In this document: piece by piece, positions 11,472 to 23,070 of the stretch
Position numbering within the stretch: the first letter of the stretch is position 1
How the letters are laid out: each line of letters starts with the position of its first letter
Assembly (NCBI GenBank): GCA_030549495.1
Contig: JAUIRK010000791.1
Span: 27,208 to 91,207, forward strand
Direction: 5' to 3'
Length of the DNA: 64,000 bases
From: Nectonema munidae
Lineage: Eukaryota; Nematomorpha; Nectonematoida; Nectonematidae
Translations under genes and position numbers: made by a program
Notes under the pieces: generated by a model
Seen by the model: only the letters and a program-made list of their open reading frames with translations
Databases searched by the model: none
What the model was told of the DNA's origin: nothing

Positions 11472-14400
11472 ATGGTGCTTAATCCAGACAATTTAGACGA
11501 TGTTCAACAAAAAACTCAGGAAGTATCCAACGAGGCTCCATTACCCAATCCTGCTCTCTCAAATTCTCAACCTGAAGAAGCGTTAACAGATTCAGATCCG
11601 TGCCAGGAATTAAATTCACACGTAATATTTTATCTCTATTTGCTTTTATTGAACGCTATAACACGAATAGCAAACGCTTTTTTTAATGTATCAGAATTTC
11701 AATAACTTACCTTATATGTCATTGAGCGCATCCCTTTCTAAACACTGAACTGAGTGAGACGTAGCTGAAGGTGAGCAAATCTCTCTCAATTGCTCACGCC
11801 CTAATCCAAATAAAAATTGGACCCCAAGAACTTTGTTTTAGTTCAGGACGGGGTTAGAGAGTCAGAGGAAAAATATACGACTGAGACTACGTACCTAAAA
11901 ATTCCGCATCCAACTGCAATTGCTTAAAACCGTAATAAACTTGGCGCTCGCTTCCGACTTCGACTCGCCAAGCCTGGACTTCAAGCTGATTTCATATATT
12001 TGAATTTTTGTTTTACTTTATATATATTTCATTTAAGTTAAGTTTTTTCATTTGAAGATACTTTTTTTTATTAAAAATAGAAGTATCCCTAGATAGTTGT
12101 ATTCATTAGATACATTTCATATGAAAAAAATTTAGTTAAACACTTTAATGGAAAGTGTTGCTTTCCAAAAAACTAAAAAAATCTTTAAGAACTGTAGAAT
12201 TAAAAATAACTGCCTTAAGTAATTTACTCTAATTGAAAAATTCTAAAAATTTATTGAACCACTATATTTTCACATTTAATCCATTTAAATAGCTGAAAAG
12301 TTTGCCAAATAGTTATTTAAAAAGTGCTTAATTTTGTTTCACTTGAATTATTATTTTCAAGTATCGATATCAATTTTTTGCACATCCCTGAAAATCTTTT
12401 TTTTTTTGAAAAATGTCATGTTATTGTAAGTTTTGATGTTACATAGAAGAGCATTACAATCTTTCTTATCACTAAATAGAAATAATATATCATATATAAT
12501 AATAATAATAATAATATATATATATAGAAATATCACTTAATATTTAACTCAATTTAATAGATAGTTAGACATAAATGAACAACTGACATCCAATATTTAT
12601 ATAAAACATACCAATGGAATTGATAACACATTTACACATTATATATATACATACTAGCAGTGCTCATAACATATATAACGATTCTTGCACATAACAAATC
12701 ATACTCTCATTTTTTATAATTAATACTTGTCACTTGCGTTTTATCCCTTTTCTCCTAGTAGGTAAGAGCTTATAAAATGAAATTTTTATGACATATTTTT
12801 TATTTAGATACAGTGCTAATCATGTGTTCTAAAGAAAATATAAGCGACGGTGAGAAAGGAAAGCGAAAAACTAAGAGAGTAACCCTAGAAGTAAAGAAGG
12901 AAATGATAGCAAAATATGAAAATGGTGTTCGTGTTTCCAATCATGCTTCAGAGTATGACATACCGAAATCGACATTATCAACGTTTTTGAAAAATAAGGA
13001 GATTATTATTAAAGCTGCTGCTCAAGTTGCAAAAGGATCTAAAGTGATTAGCAGAACAAAAACCACGGATAACAATTGAAGAAGTTGAAAAGTCATTGCT
13101 AGTGTTTATTAATGAGAAACAGTTGAAAGGGGATCGTGTGAGTGAAGCATTTATCCGTGAAAAAGTGCTAAATATTTATGGCGATCAATAAAATCGATGG
13201 TGCAGGTTTTGAAAAGTTGGATTTTAAAGCAGGCAGAGGATGTTTCCAAAAGTTCAAAGAAGGAAGGAGCAGAGAAGTTTAAAAAAGAATTTAATGATTT
13301 CATAAAAGCGGAAGGAAGGTTTTCTCCTAGAACAGGTTTTTGATGGAGACGAAACAGGTTTGTTTATTTTAGAAAAAGTTGCACTTAAATAACAAAAGAG
13401 GAAAAAGCGCTACCAGGTCATAATCCTATGAAAGACAGGTTGACTCTTTTGATGTGTGGAAACACGGTGACTACAAACAAAACAGTAAACATGTTCAATG
13501 ACAATGTGATGCCTCATTTTAAAAAAAATAATAAAGAGCCGGCAAAAACAACAAACGCTGGAAAACATTTTAGTGAAAAGGACACATACTCCAAAGTAAA
13601 TCCTACCTGAGCCAAAAAAACAAAGATTAGTTGTAGAACACAATGAAAACTGTGATTCCGAAAAAGTTACTATATAGAAGAGGGCTCTACTTCTGGGTAG
13701 TGTGACTTGCTCTGTTATTCACTTGTATGTACGTTATGAATAAAGATTTTTTCTTTAATTTTTCCTTTTAGTAAAATAGTGGTACTTTGGTTTTTGAAGA
13801 TGATTTGTTTGTACAAAGTCCTACATACATGATCAGTACAGTTGATTAGGTGTTTGAGAGCGGATTATTTGCCTTTCCATTAATTCTTATGGGAATAAGT
13901 GATTCAGTATTCGAACAAATCGCTTTTCCAACACTTTATAGGAACGAATTGTGGTCGAAAACCGAGGTACCACTGTATATAAAAAATAATTCTTAAGATG
14001 TTCTCAAAATGAAGTATTGCAGTGTTATTAGTATGATAGTGTTTGGAGAAAATACCAATAGTCAGCTTGGTTAGCATTTTCGTGATCAAAATGGTCGCTG
14101 TTGTGACCTTGAAACAGGTTCTGTCCTTCCAAATTCTTTGCATTTAACGCAATTATATACATGATGAAAGATATTCGCGCAGTTACAGTTAAATGCATAG
14201 TATTCTTGTCAAGGCAATCTCGGCAAATTTTAATGCCTCCTCAGCTTTGCCAAGCTCCTAATGTTAGTAAGAGCTTTGGAAATTTAGAGGTTTACTTTTG
14301 TTGAAAAAATTCTGAAGAACTTAATGAATAAAAAATCCTTAATTTTATAAGCTAAACTTTTTTAAAATCAAATTATGTAATATAAACTTTATTCTCTAAT

Positions 14401-17400
14401 TTTAGCAGTCGTTCACTTTCACCATATACACGTGAACCATCTAACATTTGCATAAATTTACATTTTAATTATTTTTAGCCAGAACTTTTAAAAAAAAAAG
14501 GAAAACTGCAAATTTTTTATTAAAAAATTGTATTAATTAACATTCAAACGAAACGAATACACCAATTGATTCAAGAATTCTTCAACTTTCGCGTGTTCCA
14601 ATGTGAATTTAGTCAGATTAATATCATTTTTTATTTGCTCTGAAAAATTCGACAATGTGCGATGATTTTCTTGATGATGTCTTTGTAAGGACATCCTTGT
14701 GATATCCTTGATAACAGTTGGCTGTTTTAAAAAAGCGAATTTATGGAAGAAGTAAAATGCTTCATAAATTTGAACTTTACCATACCTCTACACCTGTTGG
14801 CCGTTCTTTTTCCGCGTATAGAAGTCTTAAAAGCGCAAATACATAAGTTAGTTTGTTGAAGTTTTCATTCATACTTTCAACTGGAACAAAGGACAATGCT
14901 GATGAGCACTTTATCAATATATTGATGTATCAGTGTTGCCTTCGCATTCATTTTTGCATACTCAATTCTTTTGTTTTTCACAAAAAAACTGATTTAAATG
15001 AAAAAAACCATCTTGGTATGTGTTTATGTGGAAATTTTTTTGAAATTCTTTAGTTACTTCACCTCAAAATCAATTATTATTGAGATCTTGGATTAAATGA
15101 AGAATTTAGTGTTACAAAAACTCAAAATTTTAAATAATTACAATTTATCCATTTTACTAAAAAAATTTTCTTTAAGATTACGAATCCTTTATTTTGATTT
15201 TCTTTCTTCCTCGCATCCCTCTTTATTTGAGAGTTTTCACAACTCAACTCTTTGACTTATAAACTTAAATTTTTGGTATAGGAGTTTGAAGTCTGGATTT
15301 CCAATAAAGTAGCAACAGAAAGTAAAATTATAGGGTTGAGTTTGGAAGGGGCCATACTTTTAAGCATAGCTGCACATGGATCAAAGTCCAATGGCACAAA
15401 TTTACTTAAAAAATATTAAGTAAATTTAAAATTTTAAGGAAAATTTACTTTTGCTAAAAGTATGCGTAAAAAGCATATACACTTCAATAAAAAGTTTTTA
15501 ATGCAATCGCATAAGCACATTCTTTTTGGAATCTACAAAAATATTTCGGATAGTTTTTTCTTGTACTGCATCCTTTTTCAACGATCTTCTCTTCTATGTC
15601 AGTCGTTGGCAAAATGTTTTACTTGTGTGCACAAAAACGTAAACAATTAAAACGAAAGCTTGTATCTCTATTGCTGCAAGAATATTTCGATCAGTCTTCC
15701 AATTTTATCTACATCCTTTTTTTTTTTAAAAAAAAGTAAGTTTTTTTTAACTTTTTGTTAATTAGTGAATTACTTACGTAGATTTAAGTACCGCTAATCA
15801 TAGTAAAAGTAGTTTTGATACTTTATCAGCTCCCTTTTTTAATGAAGATAGCATGTTTTTATTTTTATCTCATTATAGACCCTTAGTTCCAAGCTTATTG
15901 TACGGCTACACGAATTGAATGGATATGCCTTTTAATTTGGAAGCAGGATATATACACAAAAATTAGGACTCAGAGTCAATAAAAAAACCTTGACTCCGGA
16001 GTTAGAGTCGAAGTCACTAAGATATCTAGATAACGCGGCATCCCTGAAATTTTCATAGAACCTTAGATCAGGGTAATGAGGAAAAAATGATTTTATCAGT
16101 GTATCATTTTTTAACTGAATCATATAATGTATGATAAAGGCACACATTAAATTTTTCTTTGAATATGCTTTGAATGGATGTGTATTGTATATCTATCTTT
16201 ACATAACTTTATTCTTCTGTTCTACAGGTACAAGACTTGTTACAGCAAATGCAAGACAAATTCAAGGCCATGTCAAATCAACTTATGAATAGAAATATCC
16301 TTTTTAAAATCTTTTAAATCTTCTTCACTGCCCATCAGACTTAGTCGCGTTCTGGGGCGTGTTGCGTACGTCGTAAGGAGAAATTATTGAAATTTCAGCA
16401 AGCCCCCTTTTCCCTTGTAACGTGTTCATGTTCAATTCAACAAATTTTGTATATAAAATCACCCGTGGTCCCTCTTCCCCTTCTCCATTAATCTCCCATT
16501 TTAGGCGTGGATCGGTCTATAAATACCACATGATTCACAAACGTTTCTCAAATCAGACGATATCTAAAAAAAGGCAGACGAGATTTATATTCAAAGTCAT
16601 TGAAAAAAGCAGACGAAGATGAAATTACTTATGTTCCCAAATGGGAGCATTGGGACTTAATGGGTTAATAGCGATTCTTTGCCAGATATCCCCTATAAAA
16701 GATATAGTCTATCTTTTCAACTAACTATCTTCCTGAACAAATGGATCCCCTAATTCAATTTTCAATCCTATTCCTATTTTTTCAATCCTATCTTCCTTTT
16801 AAAACACCCTTTTCCCTTCCACCCACCCCTTCCTACGTTGTTACGTAATACGTATTTATCCCCTAAGAACATAGGTACATCCTTAAAATCATTGGGATTG
16901 AGAGGGGGGGGGGACAAACCTTTTTTTTTATAATAACCTATTTTAAAAGAATTTGTGTCTTTAATGATATAAAATTGAAAAAAATCAAAATTGTTGGTGG
17001 ACCCGAATTCTTTTTCACCCCTGCCCCTCTTGAGAATACATTGGGGGAGGGACATTGTGCCTCAGATGTGCCTTAGAAGTAGAACTAGAGTGTGTAGTAA
17101 AGTTATATGCTTACAGTGGTCGTGAATGAGAAAGCTAGGAAATTGTTTTTCTTTGAATCGTGATGAAAGCGTATCCTCCATTTTTAAATAAATAAGATCC
17201 TCCAAAATCATGAAGGAGGACTTTTCTACATCTTTTTTTTTTAAAAAGTAAGTTTTTTAAACTTTTTGTTAATTAATAAATTACTTCCGTAGATTTAATT
17301 ACCGCTAATCATAGTAAAAGTAGGTTTGATACTTTATGAGCTCTCTTTTTTTAATGGAAAGAAGAGAATATATAGCTAGCAAAAGGCATCATTGCCTGTA

Positions 17401-20304
17401 AAAATCCCGAAGAATAAGATGAAGGAGGACGAACCGGCAAGAAAATTAGCGTTTAATGTGTCTATAAACTTGATTTGATAATATATTTAATTTGATCATC
17501 ACTTCTTTATTGATCACTTTTACCGGTAATTTTGTGTAGCTTTATGTTTATGGAAGCTTACGCTAGTGATGTCCCTATTAGATCAGCATCGGTGTTGACT
17601 TAATTGGCCTTTTTTGTTTGATCCGCATTGTCAAATTTCTTATTGTTCACTGATTTTATCAGGCGAACCAATAGACAAATTCATAAATGTAGTTGGTTAT
17701 CGTTCACAAATAACGCTAACTAAATTTCCATCCATTTTGACCCATATTCTCAACTATAGAATATCCATATTTCTACTTCATTTCATTGTAACTATGTCAA
17801 ATTTGTTCTACCTTACAAACAAATTAGAAGAAACCACGGGAGACAAGCTCATTGTTTCACTTTAATAAAATTCAATATCTAATTTTTCACATTGAAGTTT
17901 TTTATTTTTCAATAGATGCTTTGATTTAGTAGAGACTTTTATCGTGGGGTGTTTTCATCGAGAAGGCACAATTGCGGCGCTTGTATCGAACCATGAGAAA
18001 GTAGGCTTGATGGGGGATCGAACCCAAGACCTTGAGTTATCGAAACCCAGTACCTAACCAACCTTACTCACTTCCCCTTTCACGTTTAAAAGCTATAATA
18101 CAAAATAATTTAAATGTTATATACCTAGAATAATTTCTTACTATCGCTATCGCCTATTTTAAATGTAAATGGTGTTGGAATTGTATAAAGTACTTGAAGA
18201 ATTGTATAAAGTTCAATTTATGTGTGTGTGATCCTAGAAACAGTTCATGAGCTGAGTCAAATTAGCTGGCAAAAATTGTGCTTTCCGTTCAAATCAAATC
18301 ATAATTATTAGCCTTAAAAACGATGGTCCTCTAAGTGTTTTAGATTCGCCAGTTGATATTTTTAGTTTTATAAATGTAATGTCTTCTTATTGTTCCTTGT
18401 ATACACATAGGTTGCTTTGAAAGGGATAAAAAATTCATTTACTTTCAACCTATAGTGTGTTCTATGTCCCAAATTATTTTTTATAAAATAATGCAACTTT
18501 TAAGTCATTGGATGCACACTTCCTTTGGACGCAGGAGATTTCTTTCTACCACTGATTTTGCCTATTCAAATTTGTTCCTAATATGCATAAAAGTTGATTG
18601 ACAAGTGCCCAGCCAATTTCTAATTGGCTAAAATACAATTCTAAAACCTATTGTTGCCGTTAGCATTAGTGTAGGATTAGCATAAGTTGTTTTGGCACAA
18701 ACTTTCCTATTTATTTGTATTAATAAACGTCTGACACAAAGAACCTCAAAACCGAATACATACATACTGGCATTAGACACATATACGCTGAAGTATTTAA
18801 ATCCCAAAAATCACGGTATATCCGGTTCTTGATCTCTTTTCTCTGGTCAGTGGCTTAGCTTGAAATGTGTCTGGCGATTGGCTCTTGTGACACATTTGTT
18901 CCTCTTTCTGATAAAGTAAACATAGGAAGACGGCACTAATTAAATCAGCATTGTGTGAGGCATTATTTCTATATATGATTGTGAAGTCAGAGTGAATCAA
19001 ATTCGTCTACGACCAGAATAAGATTTACTCCTGCTTTTTCTGGGATTAAATGGATAAGTTAGCATAATTGATCAAAAATTATATTCAAGTTAACTATCAC
19101 TAATCCTTCCTATCGCTTGGGGCATGAGTAAGGTTGGTTCGATACTGCGCTTCGATAACATAAGGTCTTGGGTTCGATGCCTCATCAAGCCTGCTTAGTT
19201 AAGTAAAAGACCCCACGGTAGCTTTACCTTTAATCACGTCATTGAGATTAAATTAGCTATATATCACGTTCAGGTACACCTAACTTACAAACTATTCACC
19301 ATATGTTAAATTAAAAATTTTTATTTTAATACTTTCAGGCGCAATGGGACACCCGTGTCCAATAAAATAAAAATCGTCTCCTTAAGTTAAAAACTCATTG
19401 AAAAAGAAAGCAGGGGATTAATTTTAAAAAAGCAATGCCTTCAAACTTCAACTTATAAACTTTTATTTGGTTATGATTTTTTAAAAAAAAATTTAGATTA
19501 AACTTTTCTCTGATACCCTTTCATATTTTTGCTTTAAAAAAATTCTCGGATGTTTGGAAACAAAATCCTTTCCTGATTACTGACAGCACTGAATTATTTC
19601 GTGCACTGGGTTAGTGATCATCAAGCTATAGTATACTGTAAAGGAAATACCCGGAGTTTCCAAATTTTTATATGAATTTTTTTATATTTAAAATCACTAT
19701 AATTCGGATGATAAGTAAAAAAATGATAAATGCCTTATTCCGTTATCGCCCAATGTCGACTATAGTAAACTTTACAAAAATAAAATTGTCTGCGTTTATC
19801 AAAGCTCTTTAATACAAATCTTCTGCTTTACATTAGATATCGTCTGATTGTTCTGGTCATTTAAGGGGTTATTAAGCTAATTTCTTTTTGAATCATGATT
19901 CGCGAAATGAAGGTACTTTGTAGTATTTCATTTTGTGATATGATGAAGGTGCTATTCCAATCCTCTTTTCTTTGTTGTAGTTAGATGAACGCGGTGGAGA
20001 TTTTTTTTACATTACCGCCTTTAACTTATATTAAAATTCATTGAAAAAGATAAGCGGATGATGATTCTCAAAAAGTATTAGTCGGTTAAAGCGTTCATGC
20101 GAATTTTATATTTTCTAATGTGAATGCTTTACGCGCGAATTCATTTCCTTAACTCTTGTATGTTTTTGCAAATCTTTTGCACTCGATGAAATGGGCAATC
20201 GCTTAGATGACTTGGAAAAGAGCATAGTAGACATGTTGGATCAATTTGACACATCGGAGCAAGAAGTCGTTGACAAGGAAGAGAATAGAGAACAGGTTCA
20301 ATGA
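11472..20304 (+). CDS. HSBP1: Heat shock factor binding protein 1 homologue (three coding exons)
   Basis: Coding exons are 11472-11621, 16228-16294 and 20183-20304, giving 112 residues. Residues 51-95 match HSBP1: VQDLLQQMQDKFKAMSNQLM in exon 2 continues into RIDEMGNRLDDLEKSIVDM in exon 3, the family's heptad-repeat coiled coil. In the family this small protein binds trimeric heat shock factor and damps the stress response. The reading frame joins cleanly at both introns (phase 0, then phase 1). Intron 1 is ordinary GT-AG (CAC/GTAATA to TTCTACAG). Intron 2 has no GT donor and fits an AT-AC U12 intron. The N-terminal 50 residues, all in exon 1, are acidic and longer than in vertebrate HSBP1 (76 residues in total). 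The start was chosen as the first ATG after a likely leader-intron acceptor at 11454-11455. Introns hold a Tigger relic, SINEs and a duplicated repeat. Confidence 0.92.
12813..13977 (+). pseudogene. pogo/Tigger (CENP-B-like) transposase relic with 3' TIR
   Basis: Begins with an 88-codon frame whose helix-turn-helix (residues about 18-70, with SNHASEYDIPKSTLSTFLKN) is the CENP-B/pogo DNA-binding domain. Broken frames follow: VEKSLLVFINEKQLKGDRVS, then ALPGHNPMKDRLTLLMCGNT, the start of the DDE catalytic domain. After that most of the catalytic core is missing and a C-terminal fragment follows (VMPHFKKN). The element closes with a terminal repeat ending CCGAGGTACCACTG then TA (to 13977), the usual Tigger terminus and TA target. 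Possible left end TA-CAGTG at 12809-12815. Internally deleted and non-functional. It lies inside HSBP1 intron 1. Confidence 0.8.
13978..15707. other. HSBP1 intron 1, unannotated part
   Basis: AT-rich intron sequence with short spurious frames. No supported gene. Confidence 0.5.
15708..15852 (+). repeat. Direct repeat E, copy 1
   Basis: About 145 bp, starting at TCTACATCC and running through TACCGCTAATCATAGTAAAAG, that recur in the same orientation at 17226-17366. The two copies bracket HSBP1 exon 2. Confidence 0.75.
16774..17060. repeat. Unclassified element-like fragment with G-run
   Basis: Contains a palindromic TACGTAATACGTA-like core near 16846-16858, a G-run at about 16905-16915 and open but unrecognised frames on the - strand. 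The look is of a decayed transposon end; the family is not identified. Confidence 0.3.
17226..17366 (+). repeat. Direct repeat E, copy 2
   Basis: Second copy of the repeat at 15708-15852, about 90 percent alike by eye, with indels in its A/T runs. Confidence 0.75.
17941..18080 (-). mobile_element. tRNA-derived SINE, family B, copy 1
   Basis: On the - strand it starts AAGTGAGTAAGGTTGGTTAGG (A-box-like), then has GGTCTTGGGTTCGATCCCC (B box), then a body ending in a segment complementary to ATCGTGGGGTGTTTTCATCG. The same unit occurs at 52462-52612, 63959-64000 and 19117-19232. It is not a working tRNA gene: the acceptor arms do not pair. Confidence 0.78.
19117..19232 (+). mobile_element. tRNA-derived SINE, family B, copy 2 (shorter)
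   Basis: Plus-strand copy with GAGTAAGGTTGGTT and GGTCTTGGGTTCGATGCC followed by a shortened body and a terminal TTTACCTTTAA. It lacks about 40 bp of the body seen in the other copies. Confidence 0.72.
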
Positions 20305-22239
20305 CCTTTTGATGCCTGTGATGATGATGCTTCCTAGAAGAAAGAATACTTTTATTTTCCTCCTTTTTTTTAACAATTTTCATAGCATTTTTATGTTCGC
20401 TATCATTTTGGCGTTATTTTTCTCTTCCTCTGTTATCTATGCATCTTTTTAGTCCACGTGTAACACATTCCCATTCCTTTCTTGTCAAATCTGTGTACTC
20501 TCATCATTTGGAAATATACCTACCCTTCTTGCTCATAACAAATTTATCTCATTTTGCTATCAAACTTCTCTCTCTCTCTCATAAAGAACTTTCATTCATA
20601 AAATGATGAATAAAATTACACTTTGTTTTTTTTCCATTTTTTTTAAACCTAGGTAAATTCAATCATCTATTTATCATAATGAAGAGTGATCATCTTTCAA
20701 TCTTGACACTGCTGGTCCAACTTTCTCATGAAATTCCGAACACTCAAACTTAGGAAGATGAATTAATTCTCAATAATATACTATGCCCGCGGATTCGGAT
20801 TCGGTTATCAAAGTTGACATCCCAGCGAATGCCGATATCATAATGGTTATAATATGCAAACGTAACTTTTATACTTCTCAAAAATTTTGAGAGAAGATGT
20901 CAATGCAGTTGCCAAAGTTTTTCTAGTTTAAAATAGTTTACTTATTGTAGTTATGAGATTGGAAAACTATTGAATTTTACGTGACCTACGTCGTACGCAT
21001 GAGAACTTTGCAAGAAAACAAGAGAAAAAAGTGGCATTATAATATTTTCAGGAGAGCTTTTAAATTTTTGTTTCCTCAACTTTTTTATCTTCAATACAGC
21101 TCTAGTTAAGTAAAAAAATATTTAAATATAAAAGGGTTTTCACAATTGATGTAATATATTTGCATGCAATTTTTAACACAATTGGAAATACTTCTTTCTT
21201 CGCTTTCCACCGTTCTAAGCCTTGAACTATCGATCTTCTTTTTTCACTCTGCTAACTCAATGAAAGCTCTATTCTCTTCTCCATCATCGCGTTGTTGTTA
21301 GGCCCTAGATATTACACTATCTCATTATTATCAGTGTAATCTATCAGTTCAAAATAAGAGAACACTTTTTATTTGAACTGAGAAAGTATATTCATCGCAG
21401 GGAAAAATATAGAATTTTTGTGGCACTTTCGCAGCAGTAGTAGTTAGGTACTTCTGACTTATGTGTTGGCTGCTACATATGGCTTTGTTGTATACATATA
21501 TAAGTTTTAAATCCAAGCTTAAGCCAGGCAGTTTCCGCGCTTAACAAGTAAATTAACACCTCGCTTGGCTTGGACCATAAATGAATTGGTTTATGTGTTG
21601 TCGTATGGGTGTGTGGGCAGTTGAAGAGGTGGTGTGTCTTTGGAATGTTTCTCTATCATCTTCCCTACTTGAACTTAGAATATCTTCGATAGAAAATTGT
21701 AAAAACTTGACTAGAATTTCTTCTCATTTTCTTGCAAATTTTATTTCCTTCCCTGCTTAACCTAGAGTTTCTGATTTCTCGATAAAATAATTTTCTCGTG
21801 AGATTGAAAATTCTCTAGACTGGAGATTTTTATCGAGAAATCTCAATAAAAGATATATACTTAAAAATAAAATTATTAAAAATAATTTTTTCAAAATCGA
21901 AGTCCTTTAACTTATTTTTTTTTTAAATTACTTTTTTGAGATAAAATGTTATATGTACAGTTGAAAATTTTTTCTCGCATTCACCAGATGTAGATTTCAT
22001 AGATCACAGAGCATTTTTTTAAAAGTTGCAAGGGATTCTCATGGTTTAGAAGTTTCAAACATATATCAAAAAAGGTAAGATTTCTTTATTTTTGATTGAA
22101 TAAAAATAGAAGCATAAAGAGATCAATTCTCTCAAAAATCAAGAAACGCCTTTAAGTCTCGAAAAATGAGACTCAAGAAATCTCGAAACAGAAACTCTCG
22201 TAATACCATCATCATCATAATAATTCATTGAAAAAATAA
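20305..22239. other. Intergenic stretch downstream of HSBP1
   Basis: Contains a short (TC)n run near 20566-20580 and a cluster of TCTCGA/TCGAGA motifs at 21775-22200 that looks like decayed mobile DNA. No gene supported. Confidence 0.4.
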
Positions 22240-23070
22240 TTCACTTTATTTGCTACTTCAGGCGAAGTAAAAACTTTGCTACAGTATACAGATTTTCGTT
22301 TTCCATTTCTGAAACTCTCATTTCTACTTCATATTTGATTCTTTGCTTCATTTTTGCAACAATTTTGGATGAAAATTGAATATCATCATTTTGATCAAAA
22401 TTATCCACTTTTTTTAAACCAACTGACGCACTTTAACATGCTTTTTCTTCTTCAAAGGCAACATTTTTGTGGGTAAGCTTTCGTTTTAGTGCCACAATAT
22501 TTACGTATATACACTTCGCGGAAACAGACTAATTTGAGTCGCTGAACTTTTTTGTGATTTCTTTCTATGGTTGCGACACATATGTTATTTTTATCAAGAG
22601 GCATTCAAAATTGCTTACAGGTTTAATTTTGGTATTTGTAGTAGCGTAAGTACATAATGATTCTTTAATTTCAACCAGTTCTTTTTAATGTATAGAATCT
22701 TACTGTTCCACCTTGTAGGAGTATCATATAAAAGAGAACATTTAGTCGAATTGTAGCAGATATCCGTGGAGTTGAATTCTTCGCAAAAGTTTCTACATCC
22801 TCCGAAAATTTTCAAATATTTTTCTATTCACCGCAAAGTATTTTTCAGAACTTTTCAATTTTTAGTTTATCCAAAATTTTTATAAGAAAGTCTTTATGAT
22901 AACACATATGCATTGACACATCTCTAAATTGTTAAGAAGTATAAAACAATAGCAATTTTGATATTCGCTTCCGCTAAAAAAATAAAATTCTGAGATCCGC
23001 GCACTCTTGGACGTCAAATTTCATATGCGCATCCGCGAATACAAAAAATTCCGCATCCCTTACATCTCTA
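22240..23070 (-). pseudogene. hAT transposase relic with its terminal repeat
   Basis: On the - strand, 22815-22615 encodes a fragment with DTPTRWNSKILYI, the D-x-x-TRWNS signature of hAT transposases. Further down, to about 22250, a broken frame contains ENENLYTVAKFY, resembling the stretch before the hAT dimerisation region. The right end at 23070 is TAGAGATGTAAGGGATGCGG (read inward on the - strand), shared with the MITE at 47660-47960, so this looks like the decayed parent of that MITE family. Stops and frameshifts throughout. Confidence 0.7.

Larger units (their letters stand above)
16295..20182 (+). other. U12-type AT-AC intron (HSBP1 intron 2)
   Basis: Exon 2 ends AATAGAA and the intron starts ATATCCTTT, the canonical minor-spliceosome AT-AC donor. 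The 3' end has TTCCTTAAC at 20145-20153, identical to the U12 branch-site consensus, and the intron closes TTTTGCAC at 20182. Splicing here joins A to TC to make the Ile codon that HSBP1 homology demands. The branch adenosine lies about 30 nt from the AC, longer than the usual 10-20 nt. No GT donor or in-frame alternative fits. Confidence 0.88.

Noticed and set aside
16774-17055. 93-codon - strand ORF
   Set aside because: Runs through a low-complexity G-run segment; composition follows the repeat and no family is recognised.
17614-17865. 83-codon + strand ORF in HSBP1 intron 2
   Set aside because: No recognisable motif and no splice support.
20141-20383. 80-codon - strand ORF
   Set aside because: Overlaps HSBP1 exon 3 in antisense, and the exon matches a known family.
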